A stretch of 14,727 bases of DNA. It comes from JAGGSN01 sp965603725. GTDB taxonomy: Bacteria; Zixibacteria; MSB-5A5; UBA10806; 4484-95. The DNA is taken from assembly GCA_965603725.1 (NCBI GenBank), contig CBFDEC010000059.1, positions 1 through 14,727 on the forward strand, in the 5' to 3' direction. Each line of letters starts with the position of its first letter. Position 1 is the first letter of the stretch. The notes under the pieces are model-generated. The model did no database searches, had not been told where the DNA came from, and saw nothing but the letters and a program-made list of their open reading frames with translations. The translations under genes and the position numbers were made by a program. Below are positions 6,088 to 13,815 of the stretch, piece after piece.

Positions 6088-6118
6088 AGGGCAGGCTTCA
6101 CAGAAACCTGCCCTTTTT
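6088..6118. terminator. Strong bidirectional intrinsic terminator
   Basis: An 8-bp stem AGGGCAGG (6088-6095) / CCTGCCCT (6107-6114) with an 11-base loop is followed by TTTTT (6114-6118). On the other strand the same stem is followed by TGCTTTTATTTTTG. It ends the XRE/membrane operon on the plus strand and the protease gene on the minus strand, which converge here. Confidence 0.88.
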
Positions 6119-6157
6119 GAATAAAACTTAAATCAATTACATTTCTCTAAAACAATT

Positions 6158-8503
6158 CTACTTTAATAAAGACATCCTTTTTGTGTCAGTGAATTCACCG
6201 GCTTGAATTCTATAGAAATAAACACCAGATGAATAACTTGAAGCATCCCAGATAGCTTCTTTGAATCCTGCTTGTTGGTAGCCATTAACAAGGGTTGTAA
6301 CTTTCTGGCCGGAAAGATTTAGTACTTCCAGAATAACGTAGGAATCTTCTGGCAAAGCATATTTAATTTTGGTTTGAGCATTAAAAGGATTAGGATATGC
6401 GGATGACAATTCAAATCTATCGGGAAGCGCAATATCCATAGTATGTGATTTTGTAATCGGTTTTTCAGGTCGTTCCGGCACAACTACTACAATTGTCACA
6501 AATGGCGGCATATCGGATTCATCTCCATAGCTATTTACTGAAACAACAGTATAGTCAGCATCATCTGACCAAAAGGCAATAGGACCAAGATGAGGTGTAG
6601 AATATTCAGTGTCTAAATATTGGTGTGTTCCTTCACTATGAGGAACTGTACCTATATGCACCCAGTCATCTTCTATACCATGTACCATACGATAAACTTT
6701 ATATGCAGAAACATTTATAGTATTGCTTGGCGGTATCCACTCAATAAGCGGGTGATGATCATCAGATGCTGATACGGAAAGCTGTCGTGGCCGGTCTGGC
6801 GTCTCATTAGCTATAACAGTGTAACCAAAATCAACTTCAGAATAATGGCAGGGATAGAATCCTAAATATTCCCAATCAAGGTACCATACCTCATATACAA
6901 AGGTGGCAAAAGTTGCAGTATATGGATTGCTGTTATCAGCCACATAACATCTACGAACGCCGCCATTTGGATCATCACCTGACCAACCAAGAGTCAGGCA
7001 GTCAATTCCCCATATAGTCGGAGTTTCATTAAATTGGTAGTCGATTTGTTCACAATCAGTAAATAATACGTTCTCTCGAACTTCATATCGTCTGACCCTA
7101 TATGGACCATTACCAAGCACTCGTGATCCCAAAAAGCCCCATAATTGAATATCAGATACACTGTAAAGATAAGGTCCATATGTATCGGTTTCGCAGGTGT
7201 AAATAGTGTTTGGTCTGTTTATATAGTCCAGTGCCGCCCTGGCGTTTAAACTCCCGTAACCTGAGAGATCATCATAACCTGGATCATACATGTCAATAGC
7301 TGTATTAATTAATACGTTCCTAAAATTACTGCCAAAAGCCGGAAGCTGGTTGAAAAAATCTAACAAACCCACCATGCCGCTAACATGCGGCGTGGCCATT
7401 GATGTTCCCCAATAATAACAATAACCCTGTGAAAGTGTAGTTGAGTAAATATCCTCTTCGTTAGGGCCCTGCATGTTTCCGCCCGGGGCCATTATATCGA
7501 GACCATTACCGTAACTTGAAAAATCACTTTTTGCGCCATGGTAATTAAAAGCGCCAACCGCAAGAACCCAGTCCTCATAATATGAAGCAGGGTACCTTGG
7601 GACATCGTTACCATAATTACCACGTGCGGCAACAACCATTACGCCTAGATCATGTGCAATTGCTAAAGCCATATGTATTAAGTTATTAAATTCATAACCG
7701 CTCCAACTATTGTTTAATACATCTGCGCCGCCGTTTGTAACCGCGTCAATTACAGCATTGTAAATGTCAACCTCGTCAAAACCAGTAATATTTTTTGAAT
7801 AGATTTGGGAGTTCCATGTAACACCCGCAACCCCTACTTCATTGTTTCCGCGTGCAGCCGCTATACCAGCAACATGTGTGCCATGATCCTCATCATCTAT
7901 ATAGTGATCACCACTGATTCTTCCTTGAAATTCTATATGATTTTGATCAACTCCTGTATCGATAATTCCAATAACAGCATATCCATTGCCCTGCGTTAAA
8001 TCCCAGGCTTCAGGCGCATTGATATCCATGTCAGTATCTTCTTTATGCATCCCCCATTGACGATAGAAATCATCGTCATCTGGAATAAAATGAAATTCTC
8101 CTTCACCGTTTTTCTCAGAAAAGAAAACCTCATCGAAAGATTCCAATTCAATATTCAGATTATCTCTTTGTCCTGAATCAGTCAAGGTGATTTTGTATAT
8201 TCTATCTAATGCCGGTTGTTTCGCAAAAACTCCCGGAAATTTTGGAGATTCCAATAAGCTATCCGCTGGATTATAATCAGGAAAAGCTACAGTAATTAAC
8301 TCGGCAGTGTGATTAAGAAGTATTGTTTTGATTTCTTTCTTACTAAAAAATACATCGTTAACCGGAGCAGATAAAAAGCCTTCCGGCATTATTACAACAT
8401 CCTTATCGAACATTGTAATAACTTCATTGTCGAAATCCCCCGCATATGCATTGTAGAAACAGATACAAATTGCAATTGTTGTTAAGAGAATTTTAGACTT
8501 CAT
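6158..8503 (-). CDS. Secreted subtilisin-like S8 serine protease with FN3 and T9SS-like sorting domain
   Basis: A 781-residue exported protease. Residues 1-21 are a signal peptide (MKSKILLTTIAICICFYNAY, then AGD). Residues about 30-150 are a likely propeptide and linker. The S8 domain spans about 155-430 with an intact triad: Asp182 (IGIIDTGVD), His207 (DHGTHVAG) and Ser368 (GTSMATPHVSG). The oxyanion Asn296 lies in VVAARGNYG. Residues about 435-565 hold an uncharacterised Cys- and Trp-rich region. Residues about 571-677 look like a fibronectin type III domain. Residues 697-781 carry YPNPFN, SGQKV and the end GVYFYRIQAG...KRMSLLK, the C-terminal domain used for T9SS-type export or surface attachment. 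The start is fixed by AAGGAGATC six bases upstream. It lies 87 bases after the lipoprotein gene on the same strand and ends at a strong terminator. Probably degrades extracellular protein; the substrate is unknown. Confidence 0.95.
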   Translation of the reverse strand: MKSKILLTTIAICICFYNAYAGDFDNEVITMFDKDVVIMPEGFLSAPVNDVFFSKKEIKTILLNHTAELITVAFPDYNPADSLLESPKFPGVFAKQPALDRIYKITLTDSGQRDNLNIELESFDEVFFSEKNGEGEFHFIPDDDDFYRQWGMHKEDTDMDINAPEAWDLTQGNGYAVIGIIDTGVDQNHIEFQGRISGDHYIDDEDHGTHVAGIAAARGNNEVGVAGVTWNSQIYSKNITGFDEVDIYNAVIDAVTNGGADVLNNSWSGYEFNNLIHMALAIAHDLGVMVVAARGNYGNDVPRYPASYYEDWVLAVGAFNYHGAKSDFSSYGNGLDIMAPGGNMQGPNEEDIYSTTLSQGYCYYWGTSMATPHVSGMVGLLDFFNQLPAFGSNFRNVLINTAIDMYDPGYDDLSGYGSLNARAALDYINRPNTIYTCETDTYGPYLYSVSDIQLWGFLGSRVLGNGPYRVRRYEVRENVLFTDCEQIDYQFNETPTIWGIDCLTLGWSGDDPNGGVRRCYVADNSNPYTATFATFVYEVWYLDWEYLGFYPCHYSEVDFGYTVIANETPDRPRQLSVSASDDHHPLIEWIPPSNTINVSAYKVYRMVHGIEDDWVHIGTVPHSEGTHQYLDTEYSTPHLGPIAFWSDDADYTVVSVNSYGDESDMPPFVTIVVVVPERPEKPITKSHTMDIALPDRFELSSAYPNPFNAQTKIKYALPEDSYVILEVLNLSGQKVTTLVNGYQQAGFKEAIWDASSYSSGVYFYRIQAGEFTDTKRMSLLK

Positions 8504-8590
8504 TATGATCTCCTTTTTGATTTTATGGCATTTATAAATGTCTGTTACTTTTTTAAAAACCTGTTTTTTACCTCCAATCCTTAATTACAA

Positions 8591-9532
8591 TTAATAAGTA
8601 AGTTGTCTTAATCCTGTGCCGTCCCAGTTGATTATCCATAATCTGTCATACTTGTCCTCTCTTTTTGAGAAAACAATTTTATCGCCATTTGGTGAAAAAG
8701 CCGGATAGCCGGCCATGCTTAATAATTTGGTTGTCTCTGAATATCCGTTTTCCAGAATCCATATGTTTTGATAAAATTTGCCGCTTTCTTGTGCATGAAA
8801 GGTAATTCTGCCTGTATTTCTGTGCATTCTTGGTCTGGTTGTAGATCTTACTACGTTATTTGCCGGAGCCAAAATCTCTCTTTTGAAATTACCGGTTGTA
8901 TCAGACATGCAAATTGAGCCACTAGTAAGCACAGTATCAAAATTAATATACAATAATGAGTCATTATAAACTAAGCATGGCTTATGTCCATAGCTAATAA
9001 TTTTTCTGCAGTTACTGCCATCATTATCTATAAAGTATATTCCTCTTTCATCACCCCAATGACTTGCAAAAGCGATCATACTGCCGTTAGGCGACCATAC
9101 CGGATCGAAATATTGTCCGGCTGGAGTCAATGTGTCAACATCTCCATCCGGATATGATATAGTCATTAATATATACTCTACGTTTGTAATCACGTTTGTA
9201 ATCACGTTTGCAATCAGCTTGGTTCCATCAGGCGACCAGTCAAGACCTATGGCAAGTTGATGTCTGAACAACAGCTTTTTTTCTGTGCCATCCGGTTTGA
9301 TTACATATATGCCGGAGGAATCAGGATCATCAGAACCCGTCTCCTGAACGTGAATATAGGCTATAAGGTCATGTACTCCTGACCAGACAGAATGGTAATC
9401 AGACCAGATTTTTTCAGGTACCGGCGGTATGCCGATATCAGTAGGGTTGTCGCCGCAGGAATAAACAAATAAAGAAACAGTAAAAATGACTATAAATATT
9501 TCTATAAAAATATTTTTTATTTGAAAACTCAC
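8591..9532 (-). CDS. PD40/TolB-like beta-propeller lipoprotein
   Basis: A 313-residue exported protein. Residues 1-25 are a hydrophobic signal ending in the lipobox LFVYS-C with Cys26, so it is probably lipid-anchored. Several WD40-like PD40 motifs are visible: LDWSPDGTKL (97-106), PVWSPNGSMI (144-153) and PAFSPNGDKI (277-286). A last blade ends IINWDGTGLRQLTY. This is the TolB-type propeller, usually a protein-binding scaffold without enzyme activity. The start is GTG at 9532 with a strong GGGAGG Shine-Dalgarno five bases away; the nearby out-of-frame ATG runs straight into a stop. A 12-bp triplet repeat makes the segment IANV-ITNV-ITNV (107-118). The protease gene follows on the same strand and may be co-transcribed. 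Confidence 0.85.
   Translation of the reverse strand: MSFQIKNIFIEIFIVIFTVSLFVYSCGDNPTDIGIPPVPEKIWSDYHSVWSGVHDLIAYIHVQETGSDDPDSSGIYVIKPDGTEKKLLFRHQLAIGLDWSPDGTKLIANVITNVITNVEYILMTISYPDGDVDTLTPAGQYFDPVWSPNGSMIAFASHWGDERGIYFIDNDGSNCRKIISYGHKPCLVYNDSLLYINFDTVLTSGSICMSDTTGNFKREILAPANNVVRSTTRPRMHRNTGRITFHAQESGKFYQNIWILENGYSETTKLLSMAGYPAFSPNGDKIVFSKREDKYDRLWIINWDGTGLRQLTY
9180..9216 (-). repeat. Three tandem copies of a 12-bp unit inside the propeller gene
   Basis: CGTTTGTAATCA occurs at 9181-9192 and 9193-9204, and with one change (CGTTTGCAATCA) at 9205-9216. It encodes repeated (I)(T/A)NV in a beta-strand of the propeller lipoprotein. Such short in-frame repeats expand and contract by slippage. 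Confidence 0.85.
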
Positions 9533-9575
9533 ATAAACCTCCCGAATTTTAAATTTTCATCAACTCAATAGCAAT

Positions 9576-9602
9576 ATTATATTTCTATGTTCGTATTGCC
9601 AA
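9576..9602 (-). promoter_or_regulatory. Probable promoter of the lipoprotein-protease unit
   Basis: On the minus strand a perfect TATAAT lies at 9581-9576. TTGGCA at 9602-9597 is a possible -35 with a short 15-base spacer; TTGCTT four bases further upstream gives 19. The expected start near 9569 leaves a leader of about 37 bases holding the GGGAGG Shine-Dalgarno. Confidence 0.35.
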
Positions 9603-9713
9603 GCAAAAAATCGGGATTTGCTGCAATGTTTCCTATCAATTTGGCTTTTTAATCATATCACATATACCATGATTAAACTATGATAAAACCCTTATTCTAT
9701 GAATTTGTTTTAG

Positions 9714-9731
9714 AAATATAAGCTTATATTT
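9714..9731 (-). terminator. AT-only palindrome after the DUF58 gene
   Basis: A perfect 18-base palindrome, AAATATAAGCTTATATTT, begins four bases beyond the DUF58 stop. It can fold into an AU-rich hairpin followed by TTTCT... on the minus strand. The stem is weak, so it may be an inefficient terminator or a binding site. Confidence 0.3.
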
Positions 9732-9734
9732 TTC

Positions 9735-10631
9735 TCACCCCAGCCTGCTCCGCTTGGCTAAGTAGCCAAACAGCGCCCGGTCGAACGGCACCGAGGTATC
9801 CAGCAGATGATAATCGATAAGCGAATCACGGCAGGCACGCGAGAAATACTCAACAAACTGGTTTAACCGCTCGATATACTCCTGACGTATCTGGTGAGGG
9901 TTGGTCAATAACATCTGCCCGCTTTCCATGTCCCGGAAACGGGCTTCGGCTTTGTAGCTGAAATCACGTTCGAACGGATCTAATACCTGGAAGACTATCA
10001 CCTCATGTTTGCGGTGACGGAAATGTTTCAAACCGGCAAGCATCTTTTCGGGATCGTCAAAGAGATCGGAGATGACTATAATCAATCCCCGCCGTTTTGT
10101 TCGGTCGGCCAGTTCGTGGAACGATGAGGCGGCATCGGTTTTTTCGGCCGGTTCGATATTACTGAGCTCTTTTAGTATGTTGTTAATATGAGACCTCGCC
10201 CCCCGGGGCGGAATATACGAGCGTATCTTCTGGTCGTATACCAGCAGTCCGGGTGCATCCTGTTGACGAAGCATCAGATATGACAGCGCCGCCGCCAAGT
10301 ATGAACCGTACTCCAGTTTGCTGATGCTGTTCGATTTGTAGCCCATTGAGGCTGAAGCATCAAGAAGGATGTAGCCGCGAAGGTTGGTTTCCTCCTCGAA
10401 CTGCTTGATATAAAATCGATCCGATTTGCCATAAACCTTCCAATCGATATGCTTGACATCGTCCCCGGGCATATACTGACGGTGTTCGGCAAACTCAACC
10501 GAAAAACCGTGATATGGAGATTTATGCAAACCGACAATGAAACCCTCAACGACTAACCGCGCTTTCAGTTCCATTCCCGCCAGCTTGCTGACAGTTGCCG
10601 GATCGAGGTATTTGCGGTAATCCTCAGCCAT
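9735..10631 (-). CDS. DUF58 (vWA-like) protein of the MoxR-associated family
   Basis: A 298-residue cytosolic protein. The DUF58 signature is clear at residues 46-81 (EFAEHRQYMPGDDVKHIDWK, then YIKQFEEE). A von Willebrand A-like fold follows, with a metal-ion site D91-A-S93-A-S95 in LLDASASMG and a second acidic site at VISDLFDD (186-193). Family members work with MoxR AAA+ ATPases in protein maturation or envelope stress responses, normally in an operon with moxR and membrane vWA/BatA-like genes. Here it stands alone: upstream is a divergent gene and downstream an unrelated unit. No Shine-Dalgarno is present. A TATAAT at 10642-10637 ends five bases before the ATG, suggesting a leaderless message. 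Confidence 0.92.
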   Translation of the reverse strand: MAEDYRKYLDPATVSKLAGMELKARLVVEGFIVGLHKSPYHGFSVEFAEHRQYMPGDDVKHIDWKVYGKSDRFYIKQFEEETNLRGYILLDASASMGYKSNSISKLEYGSYLAAALSYLMLRQQDAPGLLVYDQKIRSYIPPRGARSHINNILKELSNIEPAEKTDAASSFHELADRTKRRGLIIVISDLFDDPEKMLAGLKHFRHRKHEVIVFQVLDPFERDFSYKAEARFRDMESGQMLLTNPHQIRQEYIERLNQFVEYFSRACRDSLIDYHLLDTSVPFDRALFGYLAKRSRLG

Positions 10632-10636
10632 ATGGC

Positions 10637-10642
10637 ATTATA
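10637..10642 (-). promoter_or_regulatory. -10 box touching the DUF58 start codon (leaderless)
   Basis: TATAAT on the minus strand at 10642-10637 is followed by five bases and then the ATG at 10631-10629, so transcription should start at the A of the start codon. No good -35 was found at 16-18 bases; TTGTAA at 10668-10663 is 20 bases away. Confidence 0.45.
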
Positions 10643-10763
10643 TATAAAAAACTGTAAAAAGGTTACAAGAAAATCAGTTTTATCATGCCTTTTTTCTACA
10701 ATTATTAAATGACCATCCTATTATTTCAAGTTTCCAGATTATTTACCGAAAAATATGACCTAA

Positions 10764-10818
10764 TGAAATTGTTTCAAATGAAACCATTGTTTCATGTTGA
10801 AATAGTGACCACAGGTCA
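10764..10818. promoter_or_regulatory. Array of five alternating half-sites plus a TGACC-ACA-GGTCA palindrome
   Basis: The half-site TGAAA occurs at 10764-10768, 10779-10783 and 10798-10802. Its complement TTTCA occurs between them at 10772-10776 and 10790-10794. Together they form overlapping inverted repeats, the best being ATGAAAC (10778-10784) / GTTTCAT (10789-10795). Directly after lies TGACC-ACA-GGTCA (10806-10818), and another TGACC stands just before the array (10756-10760). The array sits between two divergent genes, so it is a candidate operator for cooperative binding of a repressor or activator. Confidence 0.45.
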
Positions 10819-10882
10819 AAATAAATACAGAATAATGTCTTAAACGGCCTGAAAACGGAGACCTCCTGCATACGTATCCTGT

Positions 10883-10891
10883 TGATATAAT
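10883..10891 (+). promoter_or_regulatory. Extended -10 promoter element of the FN3 protein gene
   Basis: TGATATAAT is a perfect extended -10 box identical to that at 69-77. There is no clear -35. Transcription should begin near 10898, leaving a 5' leader of about 70 bases that is almost filled by the pseudoknot candidate at 10914-10950. Confidence 0.45.
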
Positions 10892-10913
10892 GTCCGTTGC
10901 AGAAAGTCTGGCG

Positions 10914-10950
10914 ATCAGGTTCGCTATTTGCACCTGATACCCGATAGCGG
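10914..10950 (+). promoter_or_regulatory. H-type pseudoknot candidate in the 5' leader, just before the Shine-Dalgarno
   Basis: Stem 1 is ATCAGGT (10914-10920) / ACCTGAT (10932-10938), perfect over 7 bp. Part of its loop, CGCTAT (10922-10927), pairs perfectly with ATAGCG (10944-10949). A U-G pair at 10921/10950 is possible if no base is left as loop 1. Loop lengths of 1, 4 and 5 bases fit a standard H-type pseudoknot. The Shine-Dalgarno AAAGGAGG (10953-10960) begins three bases later. The fold could control ribosome access. It does not match a riboswitch class I can name. Confidence 0.4.
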
Positions 10951-10967
10951 AAAAAGGAGGATAATCG

Positions 10968-12047
10968 ATGCCTGAGAAAATATCTGATCAAGGTTATAAT
11001 GGCAGGGTTTTTGCCAATAGAATTTCACTGTTATTTATAAGCAGTTGTGTCATAATTTTGCTCTCAGTTAACTCTTTTGCAGGTCTGATAACTTCAGAAC
11101 CCACCTGCTCCACTATTACTTTTTCATGGACGGCCCCTGGTGATGACGCCGATGTGGGCACCGCCAGTCAATATGATATCAGGTACTCGACCTCGATGAT
11201 CACTGAAGCCAACTGGAGTTCTGCAATTCAGGTTGCAGATGAACCATCACCACAGCCGGCCGGCAGCCAGGAATCGTTCACAGTGACCGGATTAGAGCCC
11301 TCTACCTTGTATTACCTTGCAATCAAAGCGGCCGATGAGGTGCCTAACTGGTCGAATATGTCGAATGTCATTAGCTTCTCCACGCTTGATATCATTCCGC
11401 CGGCGCCAATTAACGATATTCTGGCAAGTACCGGTATAGATCCTGGCGAGCTGAACCTGCTCTGGACCGCTCCGGGCGATGACAGTCTTACCGGAATGGC
11501 CAGCGCCTATATTATTAAGGCATCAACCGAATTGATAACCGAATCAAACTGGGATTCTGCCGCAACGATATCCGACCCGCCAACACCCCTTGAGTCAGGA
11601 GAAGAACAGACCATGATTGTCACCGGTCTGGTACCGGCTCAGCTTTATTATGTGGCTATTAAAACAGTGGATGATTTTTCAAACATTTCCGGCTTATCCA
11701 ATGTCGATTCAGCGTCGGCTATGTTTCAATTCGGTTCCGATATCGACGATCAACATGCTGCACTACCGACCGAGTTTGGTCTTGCCCAGAACTATCCCAA
11801 CCCATTTAATCCGTCAACTAAAATCGATTTCAGCCTGCCGGAGGAATCGAATGTCAGGCTGGATATATACAACACCCTGGGTCAGAAAGTTGTAACGCTT
11901 ATTGATGACCGGTTGCCCGCAGGTTATTATTCAAAACTCTGGCATGGCAAGAACTCTTACAATAATTTTACTGCAACCGGCATATACTTCTACCGTATTC
12001 AGGCCGGTGATTTTATCAAAACAAGGAAAATGTCGCTACTGAAATAA
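10968..12047 (+). CDS. Secreted protein with two fibronectin type III domains and T9SS-like sorting domain
   Basis: A 359-residue exported protein. A long signal peptide occupies about 1-38 (hydrophobic core ISLLFISSCVIILLSVNSFA). Two FN3 domains follow, about 41-138 and 143-250. Each has the FCB-type motif WTAPGDD (residues 54-60 and 166-172) and the late FN3 signature GLEPSTLYYLAIKAAD or GLVPAQLYYVAIKTVD. The last 90 residues hold QNYPNPFNPSTKI, NTLGQKVVTL and GIYFYRIQAGDFIKTRKMSLLK split by one gap-free stretch, clearly the same sorting domain as in the protease at 6158-8503. There is no catalytic domain, so it is probably a surface adhesin or a carrier. The ATG at 10968 has a strong AAAGGAGG seven bases away. 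Its promoter region holds an unusual half-site array and pseudoknot. The next gene converges on it. Confidence 0.88.
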   Translation: MPEKISDQGYNGRVFANRISLLFISSCVIILLSVNSFAGLITSEPTCSTITFSWTAPGDDADVGTASQYDIRYSTSMITEANWSSAIQVADEPSPQPAGSQESFTVTGLEPSTLYYLAIKAADEVPNWSNMSNVISFSTLDIIPPAPINDILASTGIDPGELNLLWTAPGDDSLTGMASAYIIKASTELITESNWDSAATISDPPTPLESGEEQTMIVTGLVPAQLYYVAIKTVDDFSNISGLSNVDSASAMFQFGSDIDDQHAALPTEFGLAQNYPNPFNPSTKIDFSLPEESNVRLDIYNTLGQKVVTLIDDRLPAGYYSKLWHGKNSYNNFTATGIYFYRIQAGDFIKTRKMSLLK

Positions 12048-12084
12048 GCTGAAATCTTGTATAAATTAAACCTACATTTTACCC

Positions 12085-13650
12085 TTAGCATGCCTGCTGT
12101 TGGCTAATCTTTTGGCGCCGGCGAATAACAGCTATCGTTGAAAAGGCTAACAGCAGCAATGCCAGGATAATCATACCCCACTCGGAGAGCGTGGGTATTT
12201 CAGTAGAAAGCGCTCCCAGGGAACCATCGCGGTTGATATTCTGCAGATACATATCGCCATTTTCGCTGACTCGCAGGTCTCTCCAGACAGTGATTACCTG
12301 TCCTGCTCCGTTAACATCCGCCCTGAGATACAACTTTTTACTCACCGTAGTAGTCATCACTACCGGTGAGGTATCCCATACAGGAGTCCCATTACCATCG
12401 ACCCGGATTGCTTTCACCAGGGAATTGATAGAATCATCTATGGGGTTTTCGAAATAGGTAACAATTGCACCATCAACCTGCAACAGTGCGGTAACCCAAC
12501 TATTCTCCTTACCGCTCAATGGCACGAGCACAACTCCGTTATTACTCCACTGGCGCTCTCCGTTCATATTCAGTTTCTGCCCCTGAACACCGAAAACACT
12601 TTGGCTCAGATTAGAGGCTTTGTAGAATACCATGACAGCCTCGGAAGAGGGCAGATAAACAAGCGACGGGTTCATTTGCATTTCACCGACAGCAGTGGAG
12701 GCCAGCACGCCGTTTGGTGTCCAGCAAACGGTGCCATCAGATTGAATGTGCTGGACATAGACATGATGGTAAGTGTTGCGAGCATCGTACCAGTACGAAA
12801 ATACGCCACCAGCATCATCGGCGGCAATATCCGGCCTCATCTGCGGAAGAAAACCACCGGCAGTCGAAACAGCTATGCCACTCGCACCCCATAAAGCATC
12901 ACCGTTACTATCGAACTTGTGCATATAAAGATCCTTGGGATCCCAGAAGTCCGGACCAGTCGCCACAAGCACCTGGAGGATCACTCCGTCATTATCCGAA
13001 CGAGCAATCCGGGGTACAGACAGACCGTGGGTTGATGTCAGAGTAATAGTTGAGGGATCGCTCCAGAAGTCATCTCCTGCTGAGGTCAGCTTACGCAGAT
13101 GAACAATTTGGTCTAGCCCGATGGTTTCTTCCATCCAGGCAATCACAATATTGCCGTTCGAGGTGATTGTAACCCGGGGATCCGGTTCGAATCCATCGTT
13201 ATTCGAGATAGTTAGCCCATCACTGCCCCAAGCAAAATTACCTTCCGGACTGATGCGGTAAGCATAGATATCCCAGTCGGGCCCGTTGCGGATGTCGTTA
13301 AAAACAATGATCGCATGGTCATCACCATCGACTGTCATATCGTAATCAGTAAACCAGGCTTCCTGGGGGTGATTGCTGATAAGCAGTCCATTATACTGCC
13401 ATTGAATCTCTCCATCTCCATTGAGTCTCTGCAAGTACAGGTCGTAGTTTCCCGAGGTGTTATCATACCAGCAAACATAGCAGCCACCGTCCGATGTTGC
13501 TGCCATCCTTGGCAGTGTTTGTTCACCCGCCCGGTCGCATATCACCATATTGACGCCGGCATCACCCGGCCATTGTGCCCCGACTTCAGCAACTAAGAAT
13601 GCTACCAATAAGACCGCAAATCCTCTGGTTATTGACTGCAACTTCGTCAT
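12085..13650 (-). CDS. Eight-repeat propeller-like secreted protein with IPTL-CTERM sorting tail
   Basis: A 521-residue exported protein. Residues 1-25 are a signal peptide ending VAEVGA. Eight repeats of about 50 residues follow, at roughly 45-92, 98-148, 157-204, 211-262, 271-318, 326-376, 384-433 and 440-480. Each has the plan: hydrophobic strand with W or Y-x-D, then DLYLQRLNGDGEIQW-like strands, a Gly, and L-I/V-S. I infer a beta-propeller, with no catalytic motif seen. The C-terminus is an IPTL-CTERM signal: IPTLSEWG (485-492), a membrane helix (493-509) and RRR (510-512). Known IPTL-CTERM proteins are processed by exosortase H (XrtH). The start is supported by AAAGGAGG (13664-13657), and a good promoter lies upstream. 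It converges with the FN3 gene, with 37 bases between and no clear terminator. Confidence 0.88.
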   Translation of the reverse strand: MTKLQSITRGFAVLLVAFLVAEVGAQWPGDAGVNMVICDRAGEQTLPRMAATSDGGCYVCWYDNTSGNYDLYLQRLNGDGEIQWQYNGLLISNHPQEAWFTDYDMTVDGDDHAIIVFNDIRNGPDWDIYAYRISPEGNFAWGSDGLTISNNDGFEPDPRVTITSNGNIVIAWMEETIGLDQIVHLRKLTSAGDDFWSDPSTITLTSTHGLSVPRIARSDNDGVILQVLVATGPDFWDPKDLYMHKFDSNGDALWGASGIAVSTAGGFLPQMRPDIAADDAGGVFSYWYDARNTYHHVYVQHIQSDGTVCWTPNGVLASTAVGEMQMNPSLVYLPSSEAVMVFYKASNLSQSVFGVQGQKLNMNGERQWSNNGVVLVPLSGKENSWVTALLQVDGAIVTYFENPIDDSINSLVKAIRVDGNGTPVWDTSPVVMTTTVSKKLYLRADVNGAGQVITVWRDLRVSENGDMYLQNINRDGSLGALSTEIPTLSEWGMIILALLLLAFSTIAVIRRRQKISQQQAC

Positions 13651-13703
13651 GTAATGCCTCCTTTAGGTAAAGCTGACACTGAAGCTTATATTTAATTACT
13701 ATT

Positions 13704-13731
13704 AATATAAATATTATCCTCAGCTTGTCAA
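13704..13731 (-). promoter_or_regulatory. Sigma-70 type promoter of the IPTL-CTERM gene
   Basis: On the minus strand TTGACA (13731-13726) is a perfect -35 box, followed after 16 bases by TATATT (13709-13704). The expected start near 13697 gives a leader of about 47 bases containing the AAAGGAGG Shine-Dalgarno. This is the best canonical promoter in the window. Confidence 0.65.
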
Positions 13732-13815
13732 TGTTTTTCTTGTAAAGGAGCTTCCCTATCTATGAAAGGGGGATATCAACTGTTTTTTTATCAATTAATT
13801 GTGTTATTGCCGTGT

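Noticed and set aside
10908..10960. Known riboswitch (fluoride, preQ1-I or cyclic-di-GMP type) in the FN3 gene leader
   Set aside because: Short matches such as GGCGAT and AGGTTC are suggestive, but the A-rich tail of preQ1-I, the 3' half of the fluoride motif and the GEMM core are all absent.
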